A stretch of DNA of 64,000 bases, from the NCBI GenBank assembly GCA_010909165.1, contig MU008163.1, positions 1,116,001-1,180,000 on the forward strand. The letters run 5' to 3'. Source of the DNA: Anthoceros angustus (Eukaryota > Streptophyta > Anthocerotopsida > Anthocerotales > Anthocerotaceae). Under the pieces are notes generated by a model. That model was not told where the DNA came from. It saw only the letters and a program-made list of their open reading frames with translations, and searched no databases. The position numbers were made by a program, and so were the translations under genes. This document shows, piece by piece, positions 12,871 through 23,327 of the stretch; within the stretch, counting starts at the first letter, position 1, and the number at the start of each line of letters is the position of its first letter.

Positions 12871-13465
12871 AAGCATCAGCCTTGGGAGAGTTCTTTGGTT
12901 GTGTCTAGGTAGCTGAATATCGGGAGAGAGAAGCGCAAGGGTATGATGCTCATGAGGCTCGATAGAGCACATCCCGGCAATCACGAGAGATCAAGCATTA
13001 GCCGGTGTAGATTGATAGATCCGTTTCCTTGAGCGGAGATCACTCACGGAATCTAGGACATGTCGGCGGTCTTGGTTCCAGCCAACTAGGTGCATCAAGA
13101 AATCCATTGACCCTCGATTTTGCCTTCTTATAGTCCACCAATTGCTTCACGGTCCTTAGAGGGTAGGTCGGGGTTGACAAATATCTCGGCCTTTTAGTTT
13201 GTGATGCTGGCAGCCTGCTCGGGTGGCGCGCGTGGGGGCCGAGAATGGTCCTTACCCATCTCAGCGTGTTGCCCCACCTTGATAGCGGGATGGAGTGAGC
13301 GGTGGAAGGAGCAGCTGTGATTGTTAAGCTCTGCGCGCACACTTAGCAAGTGTGGCCCAGCGCAGCATTGGCACCCCTTACAGCCGCCCACTTGAGCCGT
13401 GCGGGAGGCCGCCCGTGGCCGGCAGGCCATCTAGCGCATCGCGGCCGGCCCTTCCGACATGTTAT
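12871..13465. other. Spacer between copia copies A and B, no gene recognised
   Basis: Mixed-composition sequence. The first 40 bases after the copy A LTR ('gttctttggttgtgtctagg') weakly resemble the sequence following the 5' LTR in both copies. The minus-strand frames at 13,040-13,430 have no recognisable domain. I see no RNA gene. Confidence 0.45.
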
Positions 13466-13519
13466 CCTTAGCCTCGAGCCATGGTTTGGTTGTGTTGTGA
13501 TGCTAGAATTTTCTAAGCG

Positions 13520-14125
13520 GTGATCGAGATCGCGGCGCTGAGGACAGCATGGCGGATGAGGCCGTGGCGAGCGCGCGACGCGCGCGGCGGGCGCGCAGCG
13601 GAGGCGTCGGCCGCGGCGGCGGCGCCAGCGTGCGGGCGCGGGCGGCGGGCCGGGCAGCGGCGCGGCCTTGAGCCGCGGCGCGGCCAGCGGGCGCCGAGCG
13701 GCCGCGGGCCCAGCGGGCCGGCCGCAGCGGCCCGGCAGCGGAGGCCAGCGGCGTCGCGGCCTTGCCCGCGGCGCCGCCGGCCGCGGGCCCAGCGGCCGCG
13801 GGCCGCGGCCGCGCGCATGGCCGCGCGGCGCCAGCCAGCCCGCGGGCCGCGGGCGCGCGCCGAGCCCAGCGGGGCCCGCGGCCAGCGAGCCCAGCGGGCC
13901 GCGGCCCCGAGCCCGGCCGCGGTATGTGGCCCGGCCCGCCAGGCGCAGCCCCGGCCGTGCCAGCGCGCCGCGCGCTTGGCGCGCCCGGAGTGGCCCGGCC
14001 GCCAGCCCGTGGCGGCCGCGTCTTGGCCGGTATGCCGTGGCCGCGTGGCGTGCGGCGCAGTGGCCGCGAGGCTGCGTGGCGAGGCGGGCGGCAGGCGTGG
14101 CGGCCTGAGTGAGTGTGCAGCCGGG
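13520..14125. repeat. Extremely GC-rich leader of copia copy B
   Basis: Counterpart of the copy A block: about 600 bp of near-pure G+C (gcggccgcgggcc-type runs). It ends in 'ggcggtggcgagaaaatt' before 'gtggaatagtcagcgg'. Long open frames on both strands are compositional. Confidence 0.7.
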
Positions 14126-17100
14126 CGGTGGCGAGAAAATTCGTCGAGCGATTGGATTACTCAGTGGAATAGTCAGCGGCAAATACGGACCGCGGTGGTT
14201 TCTTCTTTGACTTTTCTAACAAGGCGAGTTGAGTGTTTAATCTGTATCGATTTTTGAGTCATGATGTCTTCATCGTCGAGCGTCATGTTCAATATCGAAG
14301 TTAGATGGTACTAACTTCCGGGAAAGAACAAGTGTATAATGTTCTAGTGCGAGCATCAAGCCCATAAAGTTGTTAGGCGTCAAACCGGATAGTATGACAC
14401 GGGATGAGTGGCGGGACTGGATGAGCTTGCTAGATCTACTATCATGCTAACATTGTCAAAAGCGTGTACTTCAATGTGAAAGATAAGACCACGAGTTACT
14501 GTGGCGGAATGTGACTGTATGAGAAGCAAAGTGCGGCTTCTCGGTGTATTGGTTGAAACGGTGGTGGACTTGAAGATGAAGGAAGGGACGAGGATGTCCG
14601 ATCATCGAATGATTTCAATACCATTTTCAGACTCTCATCTCAAGGTATCACGTTCCCAGTTAGAGAGCTATGTTTCATTGGTCACATTACGAGAGTTGGG
14701 ATACCTTTTCGCTCGAGTAATTACGCCTAGTGGTCTTACCATTGTAAATGTAGAAGGTAGCACATTGGCGGAGGTGAGCAGGAAAAACATGGAACCTTCC
14801 AAAGGTTCCGGTGCCCTCATAGTGAGAGGGAGGTCCAGCTGCGAAGGGAAGCAACCGGACGCTTTTCTCGTAGCAAATCTCGTAGTAACAAGAATGTGGA
14901 GTGTCACTATTGTCACAAAAGGGGTCACTTCAAAGAGTGCGAGAAGTTCAAAAGGACCAAGGAAAAGAGAAGCGGGGCGACAAGAAGGCGAGTCATCGAG
15001 TTGGAAGAGTTAAACTCGTTGAGGACGGAGATGTCCTTATCTCTTCTTACTTGAATCTTGCACGATTAAGTGGATAGTCATTTATTACGCAATTGGATAA
15101 TTGACTCTGCATCTTTCCATGTTACTCCGCATAGAGTGGTTTAACGTATGATGCTACAAGGAAAGGATGATCGTTAGGCTTGGAAATAACTATGCATGCG
15201 GATCGCGGTAGGTGATGTGCAACTCAAGTTGACAACGGATCTTCATTCATCTTTGAAGGCGTTAGGCATGTTCGAAGTTGACAAAGAGCATGATTAGCGC
15301 GAGACGGTTGGATGATCTTTGGTTACCACTGCTGGTTTGGGGATCACTCTTGGAAGATCTCCAAAGGTTCTCTTGTGTTAGCTCGTGGATCGAGTGTGGC
15401 ACTTTGTACTCACTTGTAAACCTCAAAGATCATGTGATCGTGTGACAGCAAATGTTTCCTTGTGGCATTGCGGTTAGGACATATGTCTCGAGAAGGGAAT
15501 GAAGGTTTTATCTCGTTACGGTTATATCCTTAACTTCTCGATCTCTCGATGTGTGAGCAGCTTTATATGGGAAGCAGACAAAATCATCACATCGAACACG
15601 AGGTAAAAGTAGAAGTAAACCTCTTGAGTTGGTTCACCTGTATGTGGACCTATGCCTCGCATCATTAGGCGGTGCCTCCTATTTTGTCACTTTCATAGAT
15701 GATTTCTCACGCAAGGTGTGGGTTTATCCTTTGAGGAAAAAGGATGAAGTTCGGCGGTGTTTGAAATTTGTCACCCTTGTAGATCGGTCGCCACCGATTG
15801 AAGTGTCTAAGGGAGATAATGGTGGCGAGTATGTTTAAAGCTTTCCATTACAGTGATTCCAAGGGAATCAAAAGAGAATTATCGCCGTATCTCCTCCACA
15901 AAATGGTGTGGCTGAGCGGATGAACAGAACCATTCAGGAGAGGATGCGTAGTTTGTTGTCAAACTCTGGATTGCCTAATGGGTTTTGGGCAGAAGCAGTG
16001 TCTACTGCAGTTCATCTTATTAAAGATCTCCTAATAAAAGTTGATGAGCGGGTTCGAGCTATGGTGCGGAAAGAAACCATCCTACAAGCATCTGCGAGTG
16101 TTTGGTACATGAGGCATCGCCATGTTCCAAAAGAGTTTCGGGACAAGTTGGCACCTAAGTCCAAGAAATGTATTTTTCTTGGCTATGGTGATTCGGTGAG
16201 ATGGGATACCGTTTGTGGGATCCAGGCTAGAAAGGTTGTTCGTACTAACGGCGTGTTCTTCAATGAGAACAAGATGCACAGGAAGCCTACTCCAACTGTG
16301 GAGGTGCGAAGGGTGATCTTCCAAGAAGATGGACATGATCATCATGGGCAGGTTGATAACCGTGGTAATGTGCAGGAGCACATTCCTCCACCGGTAGATG
16401 AACCAAGAGTCGAACAAGCTCCTATAGAGGTGCTTGCTGGTCGAGGCGGATTACACGACCTCGGTATGATCCATCTGGATTATGTTATCTTGACAGTTGT
16501 GGGGAACCCTCTTCTTACAAAGAGGCTCATCAGCGAGTAACAAAGACAAGTGGGAGAAGGCCATGCGATCGAAATGAATTCGCATAAGAACCAAACTTGG
16601 GAGTTGGTTGTTGCCTAAGGATAAGAAGGCACTCAGTGCAAATGGGTGTACAAGATGAAGGTCATACCTTGATGGCAAACCAAAGTACAAGGCCCGATTG
16701 GTTGCTAAGGGTTTCAAGCAACAACGCATTGACTTTGATGAGATTTTCTCACCGATAGTCAAAATGACAACTTTGCGATGTGTTCTTGCTTTGGTTGCAG
16801 GATGATATGGAACTTATGCGGATGGATGTCAAGGCGGCATTCTTGCATGGTGACCTTCAAGAGGGCGTCTACATGCGAACGGAAGGTTTTGTTGAGAAGG
16901 GCAAAGAGCATCGGTGTGCGAGGTTGAGGAAGAGCCTTTATGGTTTGAAAACAGGCACCGGAGTGGTATCACAAGTTCCACTCATTTATGCTTTCTCAAG
17001 GCTACAAAAGCGTGGCGATGAGGATCATTGCCTCTATCTGAAGCAAGCTAAGGATCAAAGCTTGCTCATTTTGATCCTCTATGTGGATGATATGCTAATT

Positions 17101-18026
17101 CTTTGGAGCATCTTGATGAGATTTGTTGAAGTCAAAGTTGAATGCTCACTTTGAAATACAGACTTGGGAGGCGAGCCATATACTTGGCATGCGTATTCGT
17201 CGGAGCAGACATAAGCGTCCTTTATTTGTCTCGAGGAATACATTAACGGTGCTTCAACGTTTCAACATGGAGAAGGGAAGCCATTGGGTACTCCATTGCC
17301 TCCATATGTGAAACTTTCAAGCGGATTGCCCAAGCTACGAGGAGGACAAAGCTGAAATGGAAGGTCCCATACTCATCATCGGTGTAGGGAGTTTGATGTA
17401 TGCAATGATTGCTACCGTCCGACATTGCCTTTGCGGTGGGAGTGGTTAGCGTTTATGTCAAACCACGGCAAGAAGCATTGGGAGGCGATAAAAGGAGTTA
17501 TGAGGTATCCGAATGGTACAAAAGCTTTGTGCATATGTTTTGGTAGTGAAGATGCATGTGGTTGGGTACAGATGCGATTATGCGAGGATATGGACAAGAG
17601 GTCCACATCGAGTTATGTCTTCACGTGCCTTTGGAGGCGGTCTCATGGCGATCTCGTTTGCGATCGTGCATTCGCTATCTACCACAGAGTATGTTGCGAA
17701 GCGAGGCTTGCAAGGAAGCCATATGGCTTTTCGTTTAGTGGGAGACTTGGGGATCAAGGTTGATGCCGGTGTTGCATTGTGATAGCAGTGCTATCAATTG
17801 GCAAAGAATCCGATGTTTCATGCGAAGACTAAACATGTGGATGTGAAGTATCACTTCATTCGAGAGGTGTTGGACGACAAGAGGGTACAACTTGTCAAGG
17901 TTCACACGGCGAACCTGAGATATTCTTACCAAGGGACTCTCTACAGCAATTTGCACAAGCTCGGACACGATGGGCATGAGATAGTCCATTCTCCTCTGAA
18001 GGTAAATTGGCCTTTAAGTGGGAGGT

Positions 18027-18260
18027 TGTAAGGGTATTAAAGCCCAATGTACTTAGACTAATACACTTAGTCTAAGTTAGGTGTCGATTAAGTATCATTA
18101 GTTTAGCTTAAGCTAATCACTAGGAAGCTTCTTGTGCTCCTTCCTAGGAGCTTCTTGTGGAGCTTCCTAGGGAGCCTTCTTGGAGGGTATAAATACCCTC
18201 CAAGCCTCATCTCAAATATAGAGAGAGCTACTCTTGTCTCCTCCTCTCCTCTCCTCCTCT
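18027..18260 (+). repeat. 3' LTR of copia copy B
   Basis: Starts TGTAAGGGTATTAAAGCCC after 'gtgggaggt'. It carries the family motifs and a TATA box (tataaataccctcc, about 18,188), then runs into a CT-rich tract where it abuts an inverted LTR piece. The normal LTR terminus (ctacacgatccttca) is absent. Confidence 0.8.
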
Positions 18261-18393
18261 CCTAGGAAGCTCCTAGGAAGGAGCACAAGAAGCTTCCTAG
18301 TGATTAGCTTAAGCTAAACTAATGATACTTAACTGACACCTAACTTAGACTAAGTGTATTAGTCTAAGTACATTGGGCTTTAATACCCTTACA
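18261..18393 (-). repeat. Inverted partial LTR, head-to-head with the copy B 3' LTR
   Basis: Reverse complement of the LTR start. It runs from 'cctaggaagctcctagg' to 'gggctttaatacccttaca', so on the minus strand it begins TGTAAGGGTATTAAAGCCC at 18,393. Relative to the full LTR it lacks about 10 bases between the two cctagg motifs and everything from the TATA box on. With 18,027-18,160 it forms a large palindrome with a loop of about 100 bp. Confidence 0.85.
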
Positions 18394-19388
18394 ATAACAT
18401 CTGAAAAAACTCCTTCTGACACTTTACGAGTAGTTCCGATATATCCTAATGGAGGTTTCGAGATTGCTTATCGCGATCGCGGACTCGAAATGGTAGCGAT
18501 AGCAAGGCCGAGTTAAATGCGGCCGTGGCCTGGGGTCGTGGGGAAGGGGCCTATCCGCAATTCTTGAATAACCTCATCATTCTTGGATGGAGTAGAGTGT
18601 GGAATTGTGGTCACTCAACGTGCTTAGAGATCATATTAGCCCTTTGCTCAAATCTTCCTGTGAGCTTCTTAAGAGATGTCAAGAGATCGGATGTCTTGGC
18701 GATCATATCCATGTGGAAAGTGTCTAGAGAAGTGCAGCAATAAGGTGTTCCCATACGAGGCTCAAAACATCAACTGTGTTTGCCGTAATTCATTGAGGAG
18801 GGAATCATTGGGTATGCGGAGGGCCTCAAACCTATCAGATAGATCCTTGCTTGGCGAGAAATCTTGAGTCTAGCCTCCAAGATAATGTGAGACTCCATGA
18901 AAGAAAGTATTTGTCCTCCAAAAGCAGTCTGCCTCAAGACTATGAACCACGGAGAACAGATCGCCATGTCACATTGCACCTTAGATTCAAAGAGGACTCT
19001 TTAAGGCCATCCATTGGAGCCATTCCGCTTGCCAAAATACCGTAGTAGAACAGAAGAGAGATTAGCGCCATAAGCGAGTTGCCCAATTACTGGACCCTTG
19101 GGTGGGCGGGCCTGACGACACTGGGGCACAGGCCCCAAGGCAACCCGTAGGACCTAAAGAAGCCCGGCCACCACCGCACCCCTCGATCCGTCGCACAGGC
19201 GCCGCACAAAAACCAAGGCCCTGGACCGAACCTCCACGCTCCGCTGCGTGGTAACCTCACGCGCCCGCTCCACCCTCCATGCGCCTCCGCTCCACCACTA
19301 GACCACGCTCCGCTCCCTACGATCCCTAAACCCAAACACTTGACCACAATGCAAGTTGCAATGCTGAGCCACTTAAATATTTATTTTC
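18394..19388. other. Spacer, probable decayed transposon sequence, no gene recognised
   Basis: Sequence directly flanking the inverted LTR. Frames are short and carry no motif I recognise. From 19,090 the sequence turns GC-rich. I see no RNA gene. Confidence 0.4.
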
Positions 19389-19665
19389 TTAAAGACAGTA
19401 TGAGGAGCCCATGGGCGGGCGCTGGCGCCCATGGGTAAGGCGAGTGTGCTAGGGGGCGCGGCGCCATGGGCGTGTGCTGGGGCGACCGGCCACGCCCACA
19501 GGCGAGTGTGCTAGGGACAGCCCGGCGCCATGGGCGGTGTGCTAGGGAGGCGTCGGCCGGCCAGGCGTATGAGCGGGCGTGTTGGGCGCCGGCCGGGCGG
19601 GGCGAGGCATGTTTAGGCGCCCGGCCAGGCGCCCATGGGCGGTATGAGGCGCGCCGCTGAGCATC
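19389..19665. repeat. GC-rich imperfect minisatellite
   Basis: Repeated blocks of 'cgagtgtgctaggg', 'cgccatgggcg' and 'gtgtgctaggg' with variable spacing (for example about 19,440, 19,503 and 19,537). The core 'cgcccatggg' recurs at both ends (19,407; 19,630). No coding potential beyond composition. Confidence 0.55.
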
Positions 19666-19788
19666 TTGAGGAGGTCGTCAGGGCGCCTCCTCACCATCCT
19701 CTGCATGCAGTGAAGCTAGGGGGGGGACAAGAAGGGAACGGCAGTTATCCTATCACCGATGGAAGGTGTGGCCCATTTGCAGGAAGGG

Positions 19789-20241
19789 TTAAAAGATTTG
19801 CATCCAAAACTGCCGTGTAGCATTTATCAGAGACATGGAGCTTTGGGCCTGAAACAGGTCTTTCAATACCTTCCATGTGCCGTGCGTTGTTGCCTGAGCT
19901 TGAGTGTGTTGCAGCATTGTTTTGTCTATTGTTGATATGAGGACGCTGAGTGCCCTCTTGTCTTTCTTCGACCATGGATCGATTTGGTCAGCTGTGGCAG
20001 GTGGATTGGAGGTAGATGAGGGCTTAGGAAGACTACTATCCGTGATTGACATGAGATCATGTTCTTCCAAGTGGGCGGTTAGGCGCATCTCCCAAACATC
20101 AAAGTCGGTATCGTTGAAACGGTCTCTATCTCTAAACTCTATCTTGCTAGTATTGATTACGGTTTGGACTGGTATAGCCATTGTGGTTTTGATTTGCTGT
20201 ATTTTATTAAGTGCTATGCTAAGTGGATCAAAAGCTAGCAT
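19789..20241 (-). pseudogene. Copia-type gag fragment (UBN2/DUF4219-like)
   Basis: A 150-codon open frame. From the Met at about residue 21 it reads like the N-terminus of plant copia Gag proteins: a basic/acidic lead, then RFNDTDFDVWEMRLTAHLEE and DLMSI, then a Lys-Asp-rich region and QAQATTHGTWKVLKDLFQ, matching the Gag pattern 'W..rm...L...dL....A...W..L...f'. The frame ends before any zinc knuckle, protease or integrase, and nothing matching continues on the minus strand below 19,789. It is an isolated gag remnant of a family different from copies A-C. Confidence 0.65.
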
Positions 20242-20850
20242 GCAGCCTCATGATTCCTACACTAATTCCTATGCTTATTTTATAACATGACATGTGATGA
20301 GTGCTTGTCCAACGCAACATGCATGGACTAGAGCAGTAATTCTACGTGAGCTAACTGGGCGCTGAGGTTTTCTACTGGAACCATTTGTCTTGCGATGAGT
20401 GGAGATGCGCAGAAAGGTCTATGGTGATGATCGTTGCTTCTGATTGATGTCGCAGGAGCGTGAGCCATTGCGGGAAGTGCGTGTGGGTGCAGACCGGCTG
20501 TGCATTGGCGAAGGCATTGGAAGTGCTTCTTTGATCCCTTGGTAGTAGAGGGCTCTCGCTACTGTGTTATGCAATTTGTGCAAGTTGCTGAAATGGGGCG
20601 TAATGGAATATAGCTTATTTTGGAATAAATATGTGTTAAAACATAATAGTGATTTCAGTTATAATTAAAATTAGTTTTAGTTTTATTATTCGTTAATTAA
20701 TAACTATCAATAACCGTTTTTGTATAAGACCCTTTCTTTGTGTGTAATTTGTAGTATCTTTCGATTCCAACTTACTCTTGTTCCTCTTGCTTACTTCTTG
20801 CACAATCATCACACATTGCACACATGCGATCCTAGGCTACCAACTTCTTT
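20242..20850. other. Spacer, probable LTR remnant in its last 250 bp
   Basis: AT-rich from 20,600. The segment before 20,850 (cttcttgcacaatcatcaca...accaacttcttta) is followed directly by a primer-binding-site-like sequence, so it is probably the 3' part of an LTR of another retrotransposon. No gene is seen. Confidence 0.4.
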
Positions 20851-20851
20851 A

Positions 20852-20863
20852 TGGTATCAGAGG
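20852..20863 (+). other. Retrotransposon primer-binding site (tRNA-iMet type)
   Basis: TGGTATCAGAGG matches the initiator-Met tRNA 3'-end complement used by plant LTR retrotransposons, one base changed from TGGTATCAGAGC. No pol frame follows on the plus strand, so this marks an element that is deleted or has decayed beyond recognition. Confidence 0.5.
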
Positions 20864-21099
20864 CATATACTCTGTTGCCAATGCCATTGATTCAAATCCC
20901 CGATTAATTTGTGCTCATCTAGATGCCTTAGAGGCAGCAATGTCTTTTCTAGTGCATCTGCCTCAATGGAGGCATTGTAGCAACCACGGTAGGAGGCATT
21001 GTAATAAGCACGGTAGGAGTGGCTTGGAAAATCTGCAACCGCACTCCAGGAGCGGTATGGGAGGATCTGCATTGGGCAGGAGCCGCAAAATCCACCCCG

Positions 21100-21720
21100 T
21101 GATTTGAGTCTTTGCGTGCGCTGCAGCTGCGAGGAGGCCCGGAATGAGGCGGCTGGCCAGCAGCAGCAGACCCGCAGGCAGCCTTGACTGCGGGAGGCGG
21201 CGGCCGCTAGCCCGCAGAGCGAGGCTGCAGCTGCGACTGAGGCGGCTGAGGCAGGTGAGCGGCGAGAGGAGGCTATGACAGGCTGGCCTTGGCAGGCAGT
21301 GCCAGCAGCTGAGCCTTGTGCGAGGGGCAGGCTAGCCATGCAGGAGGCCAGGCTATGAGGCAATGGCCTTATGCGAGGCGGCTGCAGCAGGCTGAGCCGC
21401 TGCTAGCGGCAGTGACAGGCTGCAGGCAACTGAAGAGCAGCTGAGGCAGGCTGCAGGCCCAGCAGCTGCGGGAGCGGCTATGAGCAGTGGCCTTATTCGA
21501 GAGGCTGCAGGCGGCTGAAAGCCTGCGAGGCTGCAGGAGCAGGCTGAGCGCCAGCTGCACGCTGAGCAGCGGCCTTAGCGAGCAGTATGATGAGCCAGGG
21601 GACGCGACAGGCGCGCTGCAGGAGGCTGCAGACAGTGGCCTTGCAGACCCGAGCTGAGGCAGGCAGCTGGCATGACAGGGCCATGCAGTGTCTTTGCATG
21701 GGTGGGCTGGGAGTGGTTGC
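21100..21720. repeat. GC-rich low-complexity tract built on 'ggctgcag' / 'aggcggctga'
   Basis: Irregular tandem repeats of ggctgcagg, gaggcggctg and gaggcaggct over about 600 bp. Long frames on both strands (for example minus 21,369-21,872) give Ser/Ala/Cys/Arg/Leu-rich text with no domain, so I take them as compositional. The tract is dense in CAG/CTG trinucleotides. Confidence 0.55.
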
Positions 21721-22099
21721 AGGCGTGTTGTAGGCCGCTGCGGCCTCGACCACCGCCCGGCCGCCGTCGGACCGACCCTAAGCGAGAGCAACGACAGCCA
21801 ATGGCGGCATGTGGTGGTAGGTTCCGGGACCCTCGGAACCCTTAGCCTGTGGCGGCCACACTTATCCCACACCGGTTCAGCAATAGGTTTCGTTCACGAA
21901 GGTGGGAGCCCTTCCCGCATGATGGAGTGTGCTCTTCACCACGACCTCGGCTCTAACCTCTCGAGCGCCTGACCCGACTAAGCGCCTCACGGCACCTTGC
22001 CTGGTGACCCACAGTAAGTCACACTACCCCTCGCCCGCGATGACTCCGTAGTGACCAATGTCCGAGAGGCACCGCCCAAACTCAGCCACGCTTACTCCC
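21721..22099. other. Non-coding spacer, possibly LTR or UTR of an unidentified element
   Basis: C/G-rich text without a supported gene. It leads directly into the (TTTTCTC)n tract, and a similar GC-rich non-coding block follows that tract at 22,790-23,000. The two blocks may be one element split by the simple repeat. Confidence 0.3.
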
Positions 22100-22760
22100 C
22101 TATCCTCTCTAGCTCCTCTCTCCTCTCTCTCGCTTCTCTCTCTTTCTCTTTTCTCTTTTCTCTTTTCTCTTTTCTCTTTTCTCTTTTCTCTTTTCTCTTT
22201 CTCTTTTCTCTTTTCTCTTTTCTCTTTTCTCTTTCTCTTTTCTCTTTTCTCTTTTCTCTTTTCTCTTTTCTCTTTTCTCTTTTCTCTTTTCTCTTTTCTC
22301 TTTCTCTTTTCTCTTTTCTCTTTTCTCTTTTCTCTTTTCTCTTTTCTCTTTCTCTTTCTCTTTTCTCTTTTCTCTTTTCTCTTTTCTCTTTTCTCTTTTC
22401 TCTTTCTCTTTTCTCTTTTCTCTTTTCTCTTTTCTCTTTTCTCTTTCTCTTTTCTCTTTTCTCTTTTCTCTTTCTCTTTTCTCTTTTCTCTTTTCTCTTT
22501 TCTCTTTTCTCTTTTCTCTTTTCTCTTTCTCTTTTCTCTTTCTCTCTCTTTCTCTTTTCTCTTTCTCTTTCTCTTTTCTCTTTTCTCTTTTCTCTTTCTC
22601 TTTTCTCTTTTCTCTTTTCTCTTTTCTCTTTTCTCTCTTTTCTCTCTTTTCTCTCTTTTCTCTCTTTTCTCTTTTCTCTTTTCTCTTTTCTCTTTTCTCT
22701 TTTCTCTCTTTTCTCTCTTTTCTCTCTTTCTCTCTTTCTCTTCTCTTCTCCTCTCTTCTC
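22100..22760. repeat. (TTTTCTC)n heptamer microsatellite, about 650 bp
   Basis: Almost uninterrupted 'ttttctc' units with occasional 'tttctc' and 'tctc' variants. In the plus strand this reads as endless Ser/Phe/Leu in two frames, which is compositional. It is a pure polypyrimidine strand, able in principle to form triplex (H-) DNA. It is not the plant telomere unit TTTAGGG. Confidence 0.95.
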
Positions 22761-23327
22761 TAATCTACCTCTTCCACTCTTCCTAGCTACCTACCTCTAC
22801 AGGCGCCTCACAGCTCCCCACTATCTCGGTTCATAGGGGCGGTGCCCTCACGGTCTAGGCGGACATCTCTGCGGCGAGACCTCTCGCTTTTACTAGGGAC
22901 CTCCCTCCACCACCATCCCGGCGCCTCTGCAGGGGCTCCCTCATCGCTCAAATACTCCCCTGCTCGTCAGAAGGCGTGGGGCCCTTGCCACAGTCAGCAT
23001 CTCAAAACGGACACCATGCACCCTCACACGGACGGCACGCACGCTTGCATAGCAAACAAGCACACACAGGTCAGGAGAGCAAGGCATGACATTTCATTAT
23101 GGGAGTTCCTCCCCCTCTTATAAGAACTCCCCCAAACCCTAGCATTAGTTAAGTCTGGGGGGTGGGTAGGGTTTGCTTACGGTTTCAAGTAGGTGGCCTC
23201 TTAAAGTTTCTTAACCTACCCTTCTAACAATCTCACTAACCCCCTAAGGGTCTTGATGACCCCTTCACTCCCCTACCAACTGTTTTCCTACCCTACTTCT
23301 TCTTGGGCATTGGCATGGCCAGGCGCC
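22761..23327. other. Non-coding spacer
   Basis: GC-rich to mixed sequence with no supported gene. The stretch 23,090-23,330 is C-rich (several 'ccccc' and 'aaccctag' words) and leads into the minus-strand coiled-coil frame. It may be the 3' UTR of that frame or part of a retroelement. Confidence 0.3.

Larger units (their letters stand above)
13466..18260 (+). mobile_element. Ty1/copia LTR retrotransposon, copy B, decayed, 5' LTR missing
   Basis: Same family as copy A. It begins at the sequence just inside the LTR ('ggttgtgttgtgatgct', about 13,485) without a recognisable 5' LTR, followed by the GC-rich leader and gag from about 14,260. A near-normal CCHC knuckle lies at about 14,890-14,955 (CHYCHKRGHFKECEKFKR). 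Integrase spans about 15,630-16,050 (FIDDFSRKVWVYPL, GDNGGEY, GVAERMNRTIQERMRSLL). RT spans about 16,600-17,120 (MDVKAAFLHGDLQ, YVDDMLIL), RNase H about 17,480-17,900, and the 3' LTR starts at 18,027. Frames are longer than in copy A but still broken. Confidence 0.85.

Noticed and set aside
21369-21872. Ser/Ala/Leu/Cys-rich minus-strand frame in the CAG/CTG-rich tract
   Set aside because: Low-complexity repeat text; a second frame is open in parallel, with no start context or domain.
22051-22836. 260-codon Ser/Phe/Leu repeat frames
   Set aside because: Direct translation of the (TTTTCTC)n microsatellite; two frames are open at once and there is no gene context.
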